DNA of 64,000 nucleotides from Typha latifolia (taxonomy: Eukaryota; Streptophyta; Magnoliopsida; Poales; Typhaceae): positions 4,911,209 through 4,975,208 of the forward strand of contig CM034100.1 in the NCBI GenBank assembly GCA_019914945.1, written 5' to 3'. Under the pieces are notes generated by a model. It saw nothing but the letters and a program-made list of their open reading frames with translations. It had not been told where the DNA came from and ran no database searches. Made by a program: the position numbers and the translations under genes. This document shows, one piece after another, positions 1 through 11,825 of the stretch; the stretch's first letter is position 1, and each line of letters starts with the position of its first letter.

Positions 1-1431
1 TCCTTTGCTCTGTCAGTTGTAAGCTTCGCTGCCTCTTTCGCCTCCTCTGCCTTTTGTGCAGCAATCTCCTTGGCTTTTTGCACAGACTCACCAGTAGTAT
101 CCTTTGCCTTCTCTGTCTTCTCCGCCGCATAGTCCTTAGCTTTTTGCATAGTTTCAGCAGTAGAACTCTTCGCTTGCTCTGCTTTCTCCCCTGCATACTC
201 CATTGCTCTACGACTCGCCTCCTTCGCCGCCTCCGTTGCCGCCCCGGCCTTCTCACCCGTTGTCTCCTTGGCCGTAGCAAACTTCTCGCTGGTGGTTTCC
301 CCGGCGCTTGACGCCATGTCCTTCGCCTTCACCGCAGCTTGCTGCGTGTACTCTGCGGCGGATTTACCAACGGTCACGGTGAGATCCTTGGTTTTCTCAG
401 CCGCCACCTTCGTATACTCTGCAGCGGTCTTGCCTGTGCTCAAAGTGACATCCTTCGCCTTGACGGCTGCTTGCCTTGCGTACTCTGCGGCGGTCTCCCC
501 GGTCTTTAGAGTGACATCCTTTGCCTTCTCCGCTCCTTGTTTTGCATACTCTGCAGCAGTCTCGCCGGTTTTTAAGGTTAAATCCTTTGCCTTCACTGCT
601 CCTTCCTTTGCATACTCTGCAGCAGCCCCACCGGTTTTTAAACTTACATCCTTTGCCTTCACTGCTCCTTCCTTTGCATACTCTGCAGCAGTCTCGCCGG
701 TTTTTAAAGTTAAATCCTTTGCCTTCACTGCTCCTTCCTTTGCATACTCTGCAGCAGCCCCACCGGTTTTTAAAGTTACATCCTTTGCCTTCACTGCTCC
801 TTCCTTTGCATACTCTGCAGCAGTCCCACCGGTTTTTAAAGTTACATCCTTTGCCTTCACTGCTGCATGGGATGCAGTGTCCTTGGCCACTTCAAATCCC
901 TAATTTAGAACACAAGATATCAAATCCGCTCTCTTGTAAGATTACAATACAAAAAAAACAATCCAGTTTATCGCAAAAGATCAGAACAACTCTCGTTAAG
1001 CTTTCACCAAAAAAAAAAGAAAAAAAAAGGAATTAAAAACACATAAGATTTGAGAAAAATATTAGAGTAAACACCTGACGACCCTTCTCCACCGTCAATT
1101 CCTTCGCCTGCGTTCCCTTTTCGGCCGCGTACTCCGCAGCGACATGCACGCCTTGCACAACCGACGCCTTGGCCTCGGTGCCCTTCGCCGCCACGTACGC
1201 CGTCGTGGCGCCGACGGCGTGGGTGACGGTCTCTTTGGTGTCGTGGAGTGCAGCCGAACCCGACTCCTTGGCTTTGGCGTAGCGCTCTTCCGCAGCGCGA
1301 ATGGACTCGGTAGAGTTCTGTTGCGCTTGGCCTCGATACTGGCCGATCTCTTCTGGAGACATACTTGTTTGTTGAGTCGTGCGCTCTTCTTGCTCCGAAG
1401 AGCCCTTCTTGATTTCTTGCTGTGAAGCCAT
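1..1431 (-). CDS. Group 3 LEA protein (LEA_4 family, DC-8/ECP63-like), C-terminus outside window
   Basis: Exons: 1075-1431 (ATG at 1429-1431, 119 codons, phase 0), intron 900-1074 (GT at 1074, AG at 900-901), then exon 2 from 899 to beyond base 1. The visible protein is about 418 residues. It starts MASQQEIKKGSSEQ and has a hydrophilic Q/E/T-rich head. Alanine-, lysine-, glutamate- and threonine-rich repeats of the LEA_4 type follow, for example AAEYAKEGAVKAKD plus V/L-T-L-K-T-G. From about 300 to 870 the repeat is a strict 22-residue (66-bp) tandem, at least eight units; further left it becomes irregular (motifs such as EKAEQAKSSTAETMQKAKDY). LEA_4 proteins are disordered in water and fold into amphipathic helices on drying. 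They protect membranes and enzymes in seeds and stressed tissue. There is no signal peptide. Two ACACGTGT sites upstream fit ABA control. The family is certain; the exact orthologue is not. Confidence 0.9.
300..870 (-). repeat. 66-bp tandem coding repeats inside the LEA gene
   Basis: The phrase GCATACTCTGCAGCAG (plus strand) recurs at about 543, 609, 675, 741 and 807, exactly 66 bp apart, with diverged copies at about 345, 411 and 477. Each unit encodes one 22-residue LEA motif. Units at 540-840 alternate between two variants (GTCTCGCC...TTAAATCC and CCCCACC...TTACATCC), so a 132-bp higher-order unit has been duplicated. Confidence 0.9.
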
Positions 1432-1561
1432 TACCGACTATTCACGTAGTAGTACGTTGATGGATGGGCAGCGAAGGATGGGATCCAGTCATGGAAATGG
1501 GAAGACGTTTTAAGAAGATGGGACGATAGCTGTTTGGAGAGGCTGTTGAGACTCCGAGTTG

Positions 1562-1590
1562 ACACGTGTTGGAGGGAGAAGCACACGTGT
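1562..1590 (-). promoter_or_regulatory. Two ABRE/G-box elements upstream of the LEA gene
   Basis: The palindrome ACACGTGT occurs at 1562-1569 and again at 1583-1590, 131-159 bp upstream of the LEA start codon, 21 bp apart. A further CACGTA lies near 1631. CACGTG with flanking A/T is the core bound by ABA-responsive bZIP factors, and paired copies are typical of seed and dehydration LEA promoters. Function is inferred from motif and position only. Confidence 0.6.
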
Positions 1591-2640
1591 TCATGGGATG
1601 AGTGATGCGACGCATGGGGGTGATTGAGATCACGTAGGATACTTCACTAGTGGACGATTTCATGATGGAGATGAACAGATGATAAGAGCGAGGAAGTATA
1701 AGTTGGTGGGTTGGATTAATCCACTCTACATCCGAATATTGTCAAATATAAATCCATATTTTGTTTGGTGGGATGCATATTTCTTTAAGCTATATATACA
1801 GATGCATTAGCTTCTGACATGATTTAAATTAGAAGATAAACTCCACTTACTGTAGCAGAAATCTTACTCGATCAATGCATACATGTGGTTTTCTTTTAGA
1901 CTAAGCATGAGACTCATGTCTATTAATTAGTAGGTTCCAAATTGATTACAGTAAGAGCTAGGCCAGTAGATATTAGTAGATCACTAATATGTTTTGAGTT
2001 CTGGACTAATGGGGTGATTTCTTCTTTAATATGGTGATTTGATTTGATAATAAAGAAGGTGGTGGCTTACTCTTTAGAACAAATACCATGTACACTGGGC
2101 TGCCGTATTGCAGTTAGAGATGGATAAAAAGGCCGAGAAAATCAGAAAGGAATAATTGGGCCTTTTCTTTAACAATCCTACAACTGACACTGTTGGCTAA
2201 CACTTTCTTTAGACTTGGTTTTCCTGGAAACTAGAAGACAGGATTAGGATTTAGTGTGGGTGGACATTGTTCAAATTAATCTGAGCATATTATTGAGGGC
2301 ATGTTAACTCATCTATCGTGTGCATATGATGCTTATGACCGCACGCACTCTAATCTTACAATCCTTTATATACTTTATTTGGGATGCGATCATGACCTTC
2401 AAATGCACATTGATATACTAATGCACATATGGTGCGTTCATAGAATTGCACTTGAATGAAGGAAAAATAAAAGCCAACAACAAGAAGAACAATTTAGTAA
2501 TATCATTCAATAATATCGTCCTTGATTTGGCCAATTTATTTGTTAAATACATAAGATCTTAGACGGATAATATCACTTCTTGAGATATATGATGTATAAG
2601 AATGTTTATTTCTTATTCATATTCTCCTATAACTTTGCCC
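1591..2640. other. Spacer between the LEA and first TBL gene
   Basis: AT-rich sequence with no coding stretch I can support. It holds the distal LEA promoter and the 3' flank of the TBL gene. Confidence 0.6.
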
Positions 2641-5600
2641 TCACTTCCAAGAAAGAATGGCCGCGTATAATAATTGATTCCACGTATCAGTAAGGCCAGC
2701 AATGCACCAATGGCTGCAGTCCTCACGCAACTGGATTCCATTGTACTTAGAAGGATGAGCATCTTTTCTGAGCTGTGACAAGAATGATATGTCCAACAGA
2801 TACACTGGCTTTGACATGGAGTGCAACACATTCTTCACAATGGCTTCTTGTGGCATTGGACCTGCAGGATAAGTTGAGGAATTGAGTGGTTTTGTTTGTC
2901 CTGCGCAACTTTGCCCTGGCTCGCCCCAATCTTGCCCACTGGAATGTAGCAGTAAGACAAAAGAATCGTGTATCAGACAGAGGCCCGTTTGGTTTGCTGT
3001 GCTTGTAAATACCTGCATCGTTCTCTTCTTTCTCTTTTATATAGCATACAACTAATCAAGCGATTTATATATAGATCTCTAAAGCAGGCAATGGACAACT
3101 AACATTGGCTTTTGTTTGAAACATATGGGAAGATACCAAAGGAGGGGAAATAGACAAATCGTGCATATGGTATAAGGTTAAGACATAATAAATGCATGGC
3201 ATGTGAACTTGAGTCCAGAGTCTTCATGTTTGATTAAAGACAACAGATTCCATCTGAACTGGTGATGTACACTTACTGGTAATGATCTGGAGAGACACTC
3301 TGGTAGAAGACCTTAGTGGTGGCAGGATTGACATTGGAATCTACCCATTTGGCCCACGTCTGCAATGCCTTGGAGAAAGCCACAGTTCGATCCATGTCTG
3401 GCATTATGTTTTTACCATCTTGCACAAAGTCCCATCTACTCGAAACAATTTAAATCATATTGTTAAGCATTTCTACATGTATCAACGTAGTAGCTAGTGC
3501 TCACGTACTTACGGTTGTGAGGGCCCACGGCGAGGCCACCAATGCCATGTGTTGAAGATTAGCACGTCTGCTCCGAGCCATACATGACCAGCTTGGATGG
3601 AGTCGAGCTTGAGCACCCTCCCAATTTTCTCTCTCACTATGTCCACCAAGTAATGGGAGAGGTAGTACATCATGGTAACATTGTAATCCTACAACGTAAA
3701 TTCCTTCTCTTAATATATATATGTGATCAAGAAAACCAAGAGCACAAACTGCTCAGGCTCGTCTTCCTAACTATGGATAGCTATTAAGCATAAGATTATA
3801 CTTTAGGAGAGCTAGCCCATAGAAGAATGTTTTCTCTTAAATATACGCAATATTAGAGTAACACTTATGGATCTACAAAATGTGCATGAAGTAGGTTACT
3901 ATGCATATACTATGTCCTTCTCATGCACCGGATGACATCATGAAGGATTATATATTGGTGGATGCTGGAGGAATATGATGCACATCTGCCGACACTAACA
4001 TCCAATTCACACATGAATCATGGTGAACTGTGCTTCATAACATTTTGTCATGAACACACTATATATTTTATTACCATCTAGCATTTAAATGAATAAGAAT
4101 CCCTTGTTATGTTTTGAGAAAACTACACCAAACTACTAGTCAAAGAAAGGCTAATAGAATTTTAGAGAAAATAAGTATTTATTTTATTAATATTATCTTC
4201 TAGAGGCAACATCTTGTGACCACTTAATTGACTGAGAAAAGATGCTCAAAAGAAGAAAAAAATGGTCCCAAAGAAATATACAATATCAACTACTAGTCTA
4301 CTTAATTAAATTAAATGTAAAACATTGAAGTGCGAAGTGGAAACCACCTTTTAATATGGCTGCTAAGAAGTCACTATCCTAGATTTAATTTCTCTTTGGA
4401 CAAAAATCCGACCGGCCAGCCCATTTATAACACGAGGACATATTTATGAACCCATTAATTTGTTTATAACATAAAATTAAATATGTTTATAATTAAAAAA
4501 AAAAAAACTAATTTACAGTTCAAATAAATTCGCTTATAATTTGAATGACTTAAAGTTGAATAATTCATGACGTGTATAACTTGATTAATAAATAAATTGC
4601 ATTCATATTTAAATTTTTTAACATATTTAATATATGGGTTATATTTGTGTTTGCATCATAATGACTTAAACTCGGACGTGACTAGATCCTCACCAGACTA
4701 ATAAGTGAATTCGGATAGGATTATATATCCCAACATTCCTACCTAATAAGTAATATCTTTAACAACATTTTTGATTAACTGATCATCTAATCATGAGTTT
4801 ATGCTCACACGAGATGGATGGCGACGTGATACAGATGATGTAGCAGTCCATATGAGCCACAAATTTGTGACGCGTTAGTTCTATATATGCTTCATGTGGC
4901 AATTGCATATTTTTCTTCCTTTTACGTATTACTCCAAAATTAGTGTGATGTTAGTTAAATGTATCATTTTAACTTTATCATAGACATCGGATGATAGAAA
5001 TACTCACAGATTAACTGAGGTTTATGGTTTAAGGTAAAAACGTCTTAAAAATATCAATAGAGTTTCTTTACACCTACCTCGAACTTTATGGAAGAAAGTA
5101 TTCCCATCCCAGGCGAGCTGGTCCAGCTTGCGTTCGGCGCCGCCGAGTGCAGCAAGCAAAGCATGGACTCGTACTGGTTCGCACTCAACGAGTCACCAAC
5201 GAACATTATTCTCTTCCCACTCCATCTCCTCAGCAACTCCTTCCCATCAAATCTATCCGCAAAAAAAAAAAAAAGAGAGAAGAAAACAATCAAAATTTGA
5301 TCCCCTTCGGAAATCATCAAAATTGCAACGAGTTTAGCATCAGCAACCAACCTTGTCAGCTCACACGAATTGGGCTTCCATCGATATTTGAGATAGAATT
5401 TATCTGGTCGACCATACTTTATGCAATCGAACTCCTTGCGGATAAACGGGCAATTTGAAGAGTCATATATTGGATATGACTCGTCGTAGACCCAGTTTCC
5501 AGCGAACGGGTTGCAATCGGAGATCACTCCCTTGCTCTTAGAGGGCCTGGAAGCAACTCCACGTTGAAATAAGAATGGAGAAAGAGATACTAGACCGCAG

Positions 5601-5644
5601 AAGAAGAGAAGAGAACCCAAGCTTATGTTGGATTTGGATCTCAT
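2641..5644 (-). CDS. Trichome birefringence-like protein (TBL38-43 type), copy A
   Basis: Five exons on the minus strand: 5352-5644, 5078-5252, 3513-3688, 3277-3435, 2641-2938; 366 residues, all borders GT-AG. TBL proteins are Golgi type II or secreted O-acetyltransferases that acetylate xylan, mannan or pectin. Seen: an N-terminal hydrophobic segment (about residues 7-25, signal anchor), the TBL domain with [11 protein letters not shown] and [10 protein letters not shown], the catalytic GDS motif in [14 protein letters not shown], the conserved FNTWHWW, and near the C-terminus the DxxH motif in EDCSHWC. Catalytic Ser, Asp and His are therefore all present, and the length is normal. The start chosen at 5644 (MRSKSN) lies 71 bp below a TATATAT at 5715-5721; the upstream in-frame ATG at 5740 lies outside that TATA and would put a non-signal extension in front. 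Intron 2 (3689-5077) is long and AT-rich. The substrate cannot be told from sequence. Confidence 0.9.
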
Positions 5645-5714
5645 AATTGAAGGGGGTGAGGGGAGAGAGAGAGAGATAAAGAGAGAAGTGGGCAAATTGG
5701 CTGGGTTTTGTCCG

Positions 5715-5721
5715 ATATATA
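5715..5721 (-). promoter_or_regulatory. TATA box of TBL copy A
   Basis: TATATAT on the minus strand, 71 bp upstream of the chosen ATG. A pyrimidine-rich leader (CTCTCTC) lies between. It decides the start against the longer frame. Confidence 0.55.
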
Positions 5722-5740
5722 GTCTACGGTATGTAGCCAT

Positions 5741-6644
5741 TTGCGGACGTATTCGGTATTGGATTCTTATGGGCGTAGCGAGTTTGGTGAAAGGTGCGAA
5801 TAATGTGGGAGTGGAAGGCAGGAATATATTTTATTTAATTGGCGTAACAAACAGCGAGCCAATCATCACTTACTCAATCTAATATCTTTGATCAGCTCTG
5901 CTTCCTTTCGTCGACGTGGATTGGGATGTTGACAAACACTGTCTTTTTTGTGAATCTCCTTTCCCATTCCTTCCTATGGTGAAAGATTTGCTTGGCCAGA
6001 TACATTACTTAGAAGAAAGTGCATGAAGATTGATACGCTTCCTCTATTTGTCCTCACTTTATTCTGATACCGTATATATGAGATGCACTAATGGAACAAT
6101 GATTGGCAAAAGTCATGTAGTTATGGATGCCCACAGCTTAAATCTTAGTTAAGGCATATCTAATATGTCCAAATCTTTTGGGCCCTTATGCAAGCATGTG
6201 AAGAACTTGGACGTACCCACCTATTTACAGCCCATTGCATTTGGTCTTTGTTGACTTGCGAAACAGAAGAATAAAGAGAAAAGGGGTAAAGGGCCAATTG
6301 CTATTGGAGATGTACAACCTGCAGCTGTATTTGGAGCCTTGGAGATAACTTTGAACTCAGTGCATTATATATATGGAATTAATTTGTTTCATTACATGCT
6401 ACATGGCCTCTTTTATAGCATACGCAGTCTCCTCCTCTCAATAACTCTTAAAAAGACTAAACAAGTAGCACACTCTAGTCGAAGATATTCTTTAAAAGTA
6501 CAAAAATAGTTTTTTATATCACTATTTTTATAATATTTATGATTTGATTCAGATAGATTGCCGTTTTATAATTTTTTTTAAGAATTGAAGGCATCTAAGA
6601 ATGGAAGGAAGATTTTGGCTATTTCCTAAGATCTCCTATAAATA
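5741..6644. other. Spacer between the two TBL genes
   Basis: No coding sequence seen. A short AT-rich segment near 6490-6560 (AAAATAGTTTTT ... CTATTTTTATAATATT) resembles one at about 9230-9290, on the other side of TBL copy B, so a small dispersed repeat may flank that gene. Confidence 0.5.
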
Positions 6645-8825
6645 TTACTTCCTTCGCGGGTCCAAACTAACAAGGACAGCTTGAAATAGTTGGTTCCATG
6701 TATCTGGAAGGCCAGGAAGACACCAATGGGTGCAGTCGTTGCGAGATCGTATTCCATTGTATGTTGATGGATGGGCATCTTTCCTGAGCTGCGAGAGGAA
6801 GGTAATGTCCAAGAGATGCACTGGCTTTGCCATCTTCCTCAGCACTTGCTTCACAATGGCTTCTTGCGGCATAGGGCCGGTAGGGTATCTTGATGCGTTT
6901 AACAATGGACGTGTTTGTCCTTTGCATGTCCCTGCCTTTGCCTCCCCCCAAGTTTGTACACTAAATTTTATAAAACGAAGAGCAAATAAAAATCAAGAAA
7001 TTAAACAAAAAAAAAAATTATAGGAGCCGAATTAAAAAAAAAGGAGTTCTAAAATAGATTTTTAAGGAAAACAAAATAAAACCTAGAGAATTTTACAAAT
7101 AAGTCTCTATATTTTTCTTATTTTTTTATTAACACCTTGTTTTTAAAGATTTTGTAACTCTACTTTTTTTTTCTTTATAATTTTTATATAATATTCTACG
7201 TTGCTTTAACTAAGTGATATTAATTCTATTATATAATTTATATAACTGTACATATTATATTACTAAAATACTTTTAAAAGTTCTAATCTAACCCAAGAAA
7301 CTAAGCCATATCCCATTAAACATAATCATCTTCCCTAAGCTAAATAAACTGAATCCTCTTTCCCAAAATTGAATCTGTCCCACTAAATCTAAATTATATT
7401 TCTCAAAACTAAATCCTACCCTATTAAATCGAAATCCGCTACCTTAAAATTAAAATCTACCCCCACAAAATTAAAATCTCCTTCCCTAAACTAAACCCTC
7501 TTTCTCAAGAGTTAATCTAGATATTTTATAAATTATTTAGTATATTTTAACATAATATATTTCTTTACTAATACTCTTATTCTTGGCTATGGTTCTACAT
7601 GAAAATTATAGAAAAAAATTGAGAGATCAAATTATAAAATCCTCAAGATAGGGTGTTAATTAGAAATAAAATATAGGCTGTAATTTGTAAAAAAAATTTA
7701 AAAACTATTATAGGATATCTAAAAAATATAGGACAAAAATAATTTAAAGGTTCATGGAATAATAACAATCAAGTATGTGGGAACTTACTATGGATGTGAG
7801 GGAGAGACACCCAAGTAGAAGACTTTGGTAGTAGTTGTATCGACAGTAGTATCTACCCATCTGGACCATGTTCCTAGTGCCATCCAAAAAGCTCTAATGC
7901 GATCCATGTCTTTGAGTATCATGCTCCCATGTTGCACGTAATCCCATCTACAACACCACAAGTAAGTAATCCCGAAGCTAATCAAGTTAATTAACGTACA
8001 TAATTGGGGTCGGAGTAATCACGGTCGAGTGGGTCCAACTCGAGTCCACCAATGCCACGTGTTAAAGATGAGGACGTTTGCACTGCGCCATATTGCGTTT
8101 CCAGTTGCCATGGAATCAAGCTTGAGAACTCGTCCGATTGGCTCTTGGACGATGTCGACCAAGTAATGGGAGAGATGGAGTATAACGCTCATGTCATAGC
8201 TCTGCATCCAGGCATTAATATCAATATTAATATCGAGTAATGGATCAATTTAACTACGTACAGAGATGTAAAGACACCACCAAAAATCTGACAGTAGTGA
8301 CGTCGCCCTCTGTGATCATAGTATATTTTACACGTGGATTTACGGCATAAATCACGCAAAGCATCGACTCGTACTGATTCACACTCAACGAGTCACCAAC
8401 AAACATTACTCTCTTCCCCATCCACTTCATAATAAACTGCCTGCCATCAAGCCTACACACAAATTTTCTATCATTTATTTCATCACATCATATACTAACT
8501 GCCAAAAAATAAGAAGAGAGAGAGAGAGAGAGAGAGATAGAAAAGAAACTGGCCTCTGGAGTCCACAAGTGTGGGGTTTCCATTGATATTTGAGGTATTC
8601 TCTATCAGGGCGGCCATATTTAACGCAATCGTACTCCTTACGAATAAAGGGACAACTCTTTGAGTCATAGAGCACTGGTTTGGAGTAGTCGTAGACCCAG
8701 CTCCCATTGAAAGGGTTACACTTTCCACTGCCGCTGGGCATGTTGACCTCTGGCATCGAACCTTGTACAGAAGCAACATAAGAAGCAAAAGCAATGTAGA
8801 AGAGGAGAGGAGAACCGAATCCCAT
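6645..8825 (-). CDS. Trichome birefringence-like protein (TBL38-43 type), copy B
   Basis: Five exons: 8554-8825, 8281-8452, 8023-8201, 7789-7947, 6645-6960; 365 residues. Intron positions and phases match copy A exactly (exon 4 is 159 nt in both), so this is a tandem duplicate. The protein opens with a signal peptide ([20 protein letters not shown]), then [21 protein letters not shown], the GDS motif [21 protein letters not shown] and the DxxH motif NDCTHWC; the catalytic residues are intact. Oddity: the only phase-correct join for intron 1 uses a GC donor (AG|GCCAGT at 8553-8552) and a normal AG, while copy A has GT there. Expected role is polysaccharide O-acetylation in the Golgi, with unknown substrate. 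A TATAAAT at 8881-8887 lies 56 bp upstream of the ATG. Confidence 0.88.
8514..8537. repeat. (GA)n microsatellite in intron 1 of TBL copy B
   Basis: About 12 GA repeats on the plus strand, so a CT run on the coding strand just after the unusual GC donor. Confidence 0.85.
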
Positions 8826-8880
8826 TTTGGGTTATGAGGAAGAGAATTAGATACGTTGAAGGTGAGAATAGTAATGGTTA

Positions 8881-8887
8881 ATTTATA
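8881..8887 (-). promoter_or_regulatory. TATA box of TBL copy B
   Basis: TATAAAT on the minus strand, 56 bp upstream of the ATG at 8825. Confidence 0.5.
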
Positions 8888-8929
8888 TGTCTGGAGTACT
8901 AGTTTGGTTAATATGAACATTGACGCTAC

Positions 8930-9727
8930 CGTTTCATATGTAGAATTTTTACGTTATTAATATAATTAAGAGTTGAAAACAATAAACTGATTCATTTACT
9001 TTTTTTCTTAGGCAATGGAGTTCAATAAATTACTTTTGGAGTAAATTATATTAATTTTATTTAGAAATAAATTTAACCGAACGGAACAAAAATGAAATAC
9101 ATTTAATCTTTCTTGTTTGGAACGATCGAGGTAGGAAACTTTTTTAAATCAGACGTATCCCTGATTGCTTTTTAAACCTATAGGAATTTATGGTAAAAAT
9201 ATGTATAAAAAGAAGATTTTTCATGTAAAGATACAAAATAGTTTTTTCAAACTATTTTTATAATATTTTAAACAATATTGAAATCTAATATTGCTTCAGA
9301 TACTATGCTATAAACTGTGTATGCATCGAGTATATATTCAGACACATGTAATTCTTTTAGTTCATACTCAATAAAGCTTAAATATGAAGTAAAATTTGAT
9401 CCTACCTATTTTCACCCGTGTCTAGAAATAAACTTGAGTTTGAGCAGCTCGCGGGCCCAGAAGTTTCTTTTTTGACATTTTCTCCAAACATGAACGTTAT
9501 ACTAATATAATGCACATCTTTTATTTACTAATCCAGCACACAACACTACTTTACATGTGAGTCCTATATACCATTTTTTAGATTACCAAGTAAACAAGAT
9601 ATATACAGATTAATAAAACAATCACTCGAGAGAGAAGGAAACCGAAATGAAATATGCAATTTGCCAATCTACACTGCAAATCCTAATTTCAAGCCAAGCC
9701 CTTCATCAATTAGTTACTAATAAATCT
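8930..9727. other. Spacer between TBL copy B and the protease pseudogene
   Basis: AT-rich; no gene seen. It contains the second copy of the short dispersed repeat noted near 6490. Confidence 0.5.
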
Positions 9728-10425
9728 TCAGATAATTGGGAATGAAGCGTCCATGGCAATACCACACAACCCTTCTTCAGCATCCACATCCTTTTGCATT
9801 AGTATGTAACCACCATCACCCCATGACTCGCCCCATGAGTTCTTCACTATCCAGTGGCTCGTTCCATCAGTATCTTCTCCATGACCAACGATTGTAACAG
9901 CGTGACTGAGCTCAGTCCCACAAGCTCCTGCATAGATAGATACCACCACCGTAGAATTTGAAGTCTTGACCGCCTGCGTCAATCGCAACCGAAATCGGCT
10001 TTCATGTGCAGCTCTTCGTTGTTCTCAGGCACCATGTTATAACCGGTGATAGAAGCTGCAGGTTGAGATAGTTTTGAGAGATCACAGGTGCGTTGACTCC
10101 TGCGGAGGGATAGTTACTTTCGGTCAGTAGCCCGCCAGTTTCCATGGTGAACGAGAAAGCCTTTTCCGGCCAACCGCCTTCGCATCCACAATTGGTATAA
10201 TCGCAGTGGACAAGTAGTTGCTCTGATAAATATATCAATGTTCCTGTTTTGATTTGGAGAATTCCCTAGCTCCATTGCTGCCGCCACGGAGAATGCTCAA
10301 CAATTTCCTATATATGGCACATATACTTAATTAGTACAAAACTACGACAAAAGGGGTGCATATATGTCATGTTGCTAACGTTATATTTATTGATTACTGA
10401 TGGTAAAATTACTGGAACAAGATGT

Positions 10426-10458
<33 letters not shown>

Positions 10459-11460
10459 AAAATTATACTTCTTAGGGAAATTTATAAAACTATCATTTAT
10501 ATTTTTCTCTTATTATTATTAACATTATACTATATTGGTGTTTATCATTCAACTCCTATTTTTAATTTTTTTTTCATTTCCGCAGAAACAACCTAGTCTT
10601 ATTCTGCCTAATCTAGAGTTAGCACAGAGACGAGGTTGATCTAAATATTCTCGTTTTAGTCACCCTCATACTACTAAGGTGATAAAAGGATGGAGAAGGA
10701 TAAAAATGTAAGAGGAAACAATTCCTAAGGCCAAAACAGGGGCAGTGCAATGCCTTAACAAGCAGTAAAGGTCAAACTCAGAAGCCACGTCCGATGCTTC
10801 TACTATTTCCTGCCAATTTTGAAAGGGACGGGATATCTCTATTCCATCGGTTGCAATCGTGCTAAATTTATCTCAGAGTATCTTTAATATAACAAAAGCA
10901 AACCTCAAGGGTCGAATGAGAAGTAATAACAAGAGCAAAGTATAGGTTGTAAATTATAAAATTCTCTACTTATTATTCACTAATGCATGGAACCTGGAAG
11001 GCCCATGTTCTTACCACATTGCTCTTGGTCCTTGACGTCAGTCATTACACCTCTGGCCCTCCAATCGATACTCATGGATGGGCTCGTCGTTGAGTAGATG
11101 AAGGGCGCCGTCGATGGCGCCGAACTTTCGAGAGGCTTACAACCTGTGTACGTGGCGAGGAACTCCTCGTTAGTCAGGTCGGCCAACTTGTTAATGGCGA
11201 AGATGAGTTTGAACCTTGCAGTTCCATAGTTGAATGCTTGGATGTAAAGGAAGTTGTCCTTAAATATCTCGAAGCGTTTTAGCTGCACCTTCGGGTCCTT
11301 GTAAACCTTGCCATATTTACTCATGAACTCCTCAAATTTTTTTTACAAGTGTGCCCTGATCAATATCTCGTCAAGACCAAGAGAGGCTACATACAGGAGG
11401 AGTAGACCAGAATGTGCAAACGAGGGCTGAGAGAACTAAGAGGCGAAGCAAGGAAGCCAT
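9728..11460 (-). pseudogene. Papain-like cysteine protease pseudogene (SAG39-like)
   Basis: Same two-exon layout as the intact gene at 18000-19976: exon-1-like 11015-11460, intron 10308-11014, exon-2-like 9728-10307. The propeptide ([20 protein letters not shown]) and the His and Asn regions ([22 protein letters not shown]) are recognisable. It is clearly dead. Exon 1 carries small insertions of 4, 2 and 1 bases in the signal and propeptide region, giving a frameshift and in-frame TGA codons. In exon 2 the TGG codon directly after the catalytic Cys is TGA. Further insertions, and a loss of about 14 bases near 9985, shift the frame again. Homology to the intact promoter stops at about 11527, where an LTR fragment begins, so the TATA box is also missing. 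Several independent lesions argue for an old loss rather than sequencing error. Confidence 0.9.
10428..10454. repeat. (TA)n microsatellite in the pseudogene intron
   Basis: About 13 TA repeats. Confidence 0.9.
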
Positions 11461-11593
11461 GAGAGCCCAAAAGGATTTCGTTTAGTTTGTTTGTGTGGTT
11501 GAAGCTCCCTACTAAATGGGTTAGGTTTTGTTAAAAATTGATTTAAATTCAGTTTTCAACAATTTCAGCATGTATCAGTATTTGTATGCTAGT

Positions 11594-11794
11594 GCGTTCG
11601 AACGGACCCTGGGGGCATTCGAACGCGGGTTCCAGACAGAGACTAGGTGATGCAGGCGTTCGAACGGCCCAGTCGCGTTCGAACACAAATCCCAACCCGA
11701 GAGCTGTCTTTGATGCAGACATTCGAACGCCCCTTTGGTTCTGCTGTATTGTTATTGGGTGCGTTCGAACGCGCCCCCGAAGGCGTTCGAACGC
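11594..11794. repeat. Array of seven 12-bp palindromes centred on TTCGAA
   Basis: GCGTTCGAACGC or 1-2-base variants begin at 11594, 11615, 11656, 11675, 11719, 11761 and 11783. Offsets from the first are 0, 21, 62, 81, 125, 167 and 189, all within 3 bp of multiples of 21. The last copy ends 31 bp before the TATA box at 11826. Confidence 0.9.
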
Positions 11795-11825
11795 AACGCA
11801 GAAAACCCTCAAATCTGAACCTGCC

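Noticed and set aside
54..1036. Long open frames on the plus strand at 1-1036
   Set aside because: They are antisense shadows of the 66-bp LEA repeats: a multiple of three in length and low in stops, so all frames stay open. The minus strand gives a clear LEA_4 protein.
5645..5740. Longer TBL copy A start ([10 protein letters not shown]...)
   Set aside because: The ATG at 5740 lies upstream of the TATA box at 5715-5721, and the extension would hide the signal anchor that starts at 5644.
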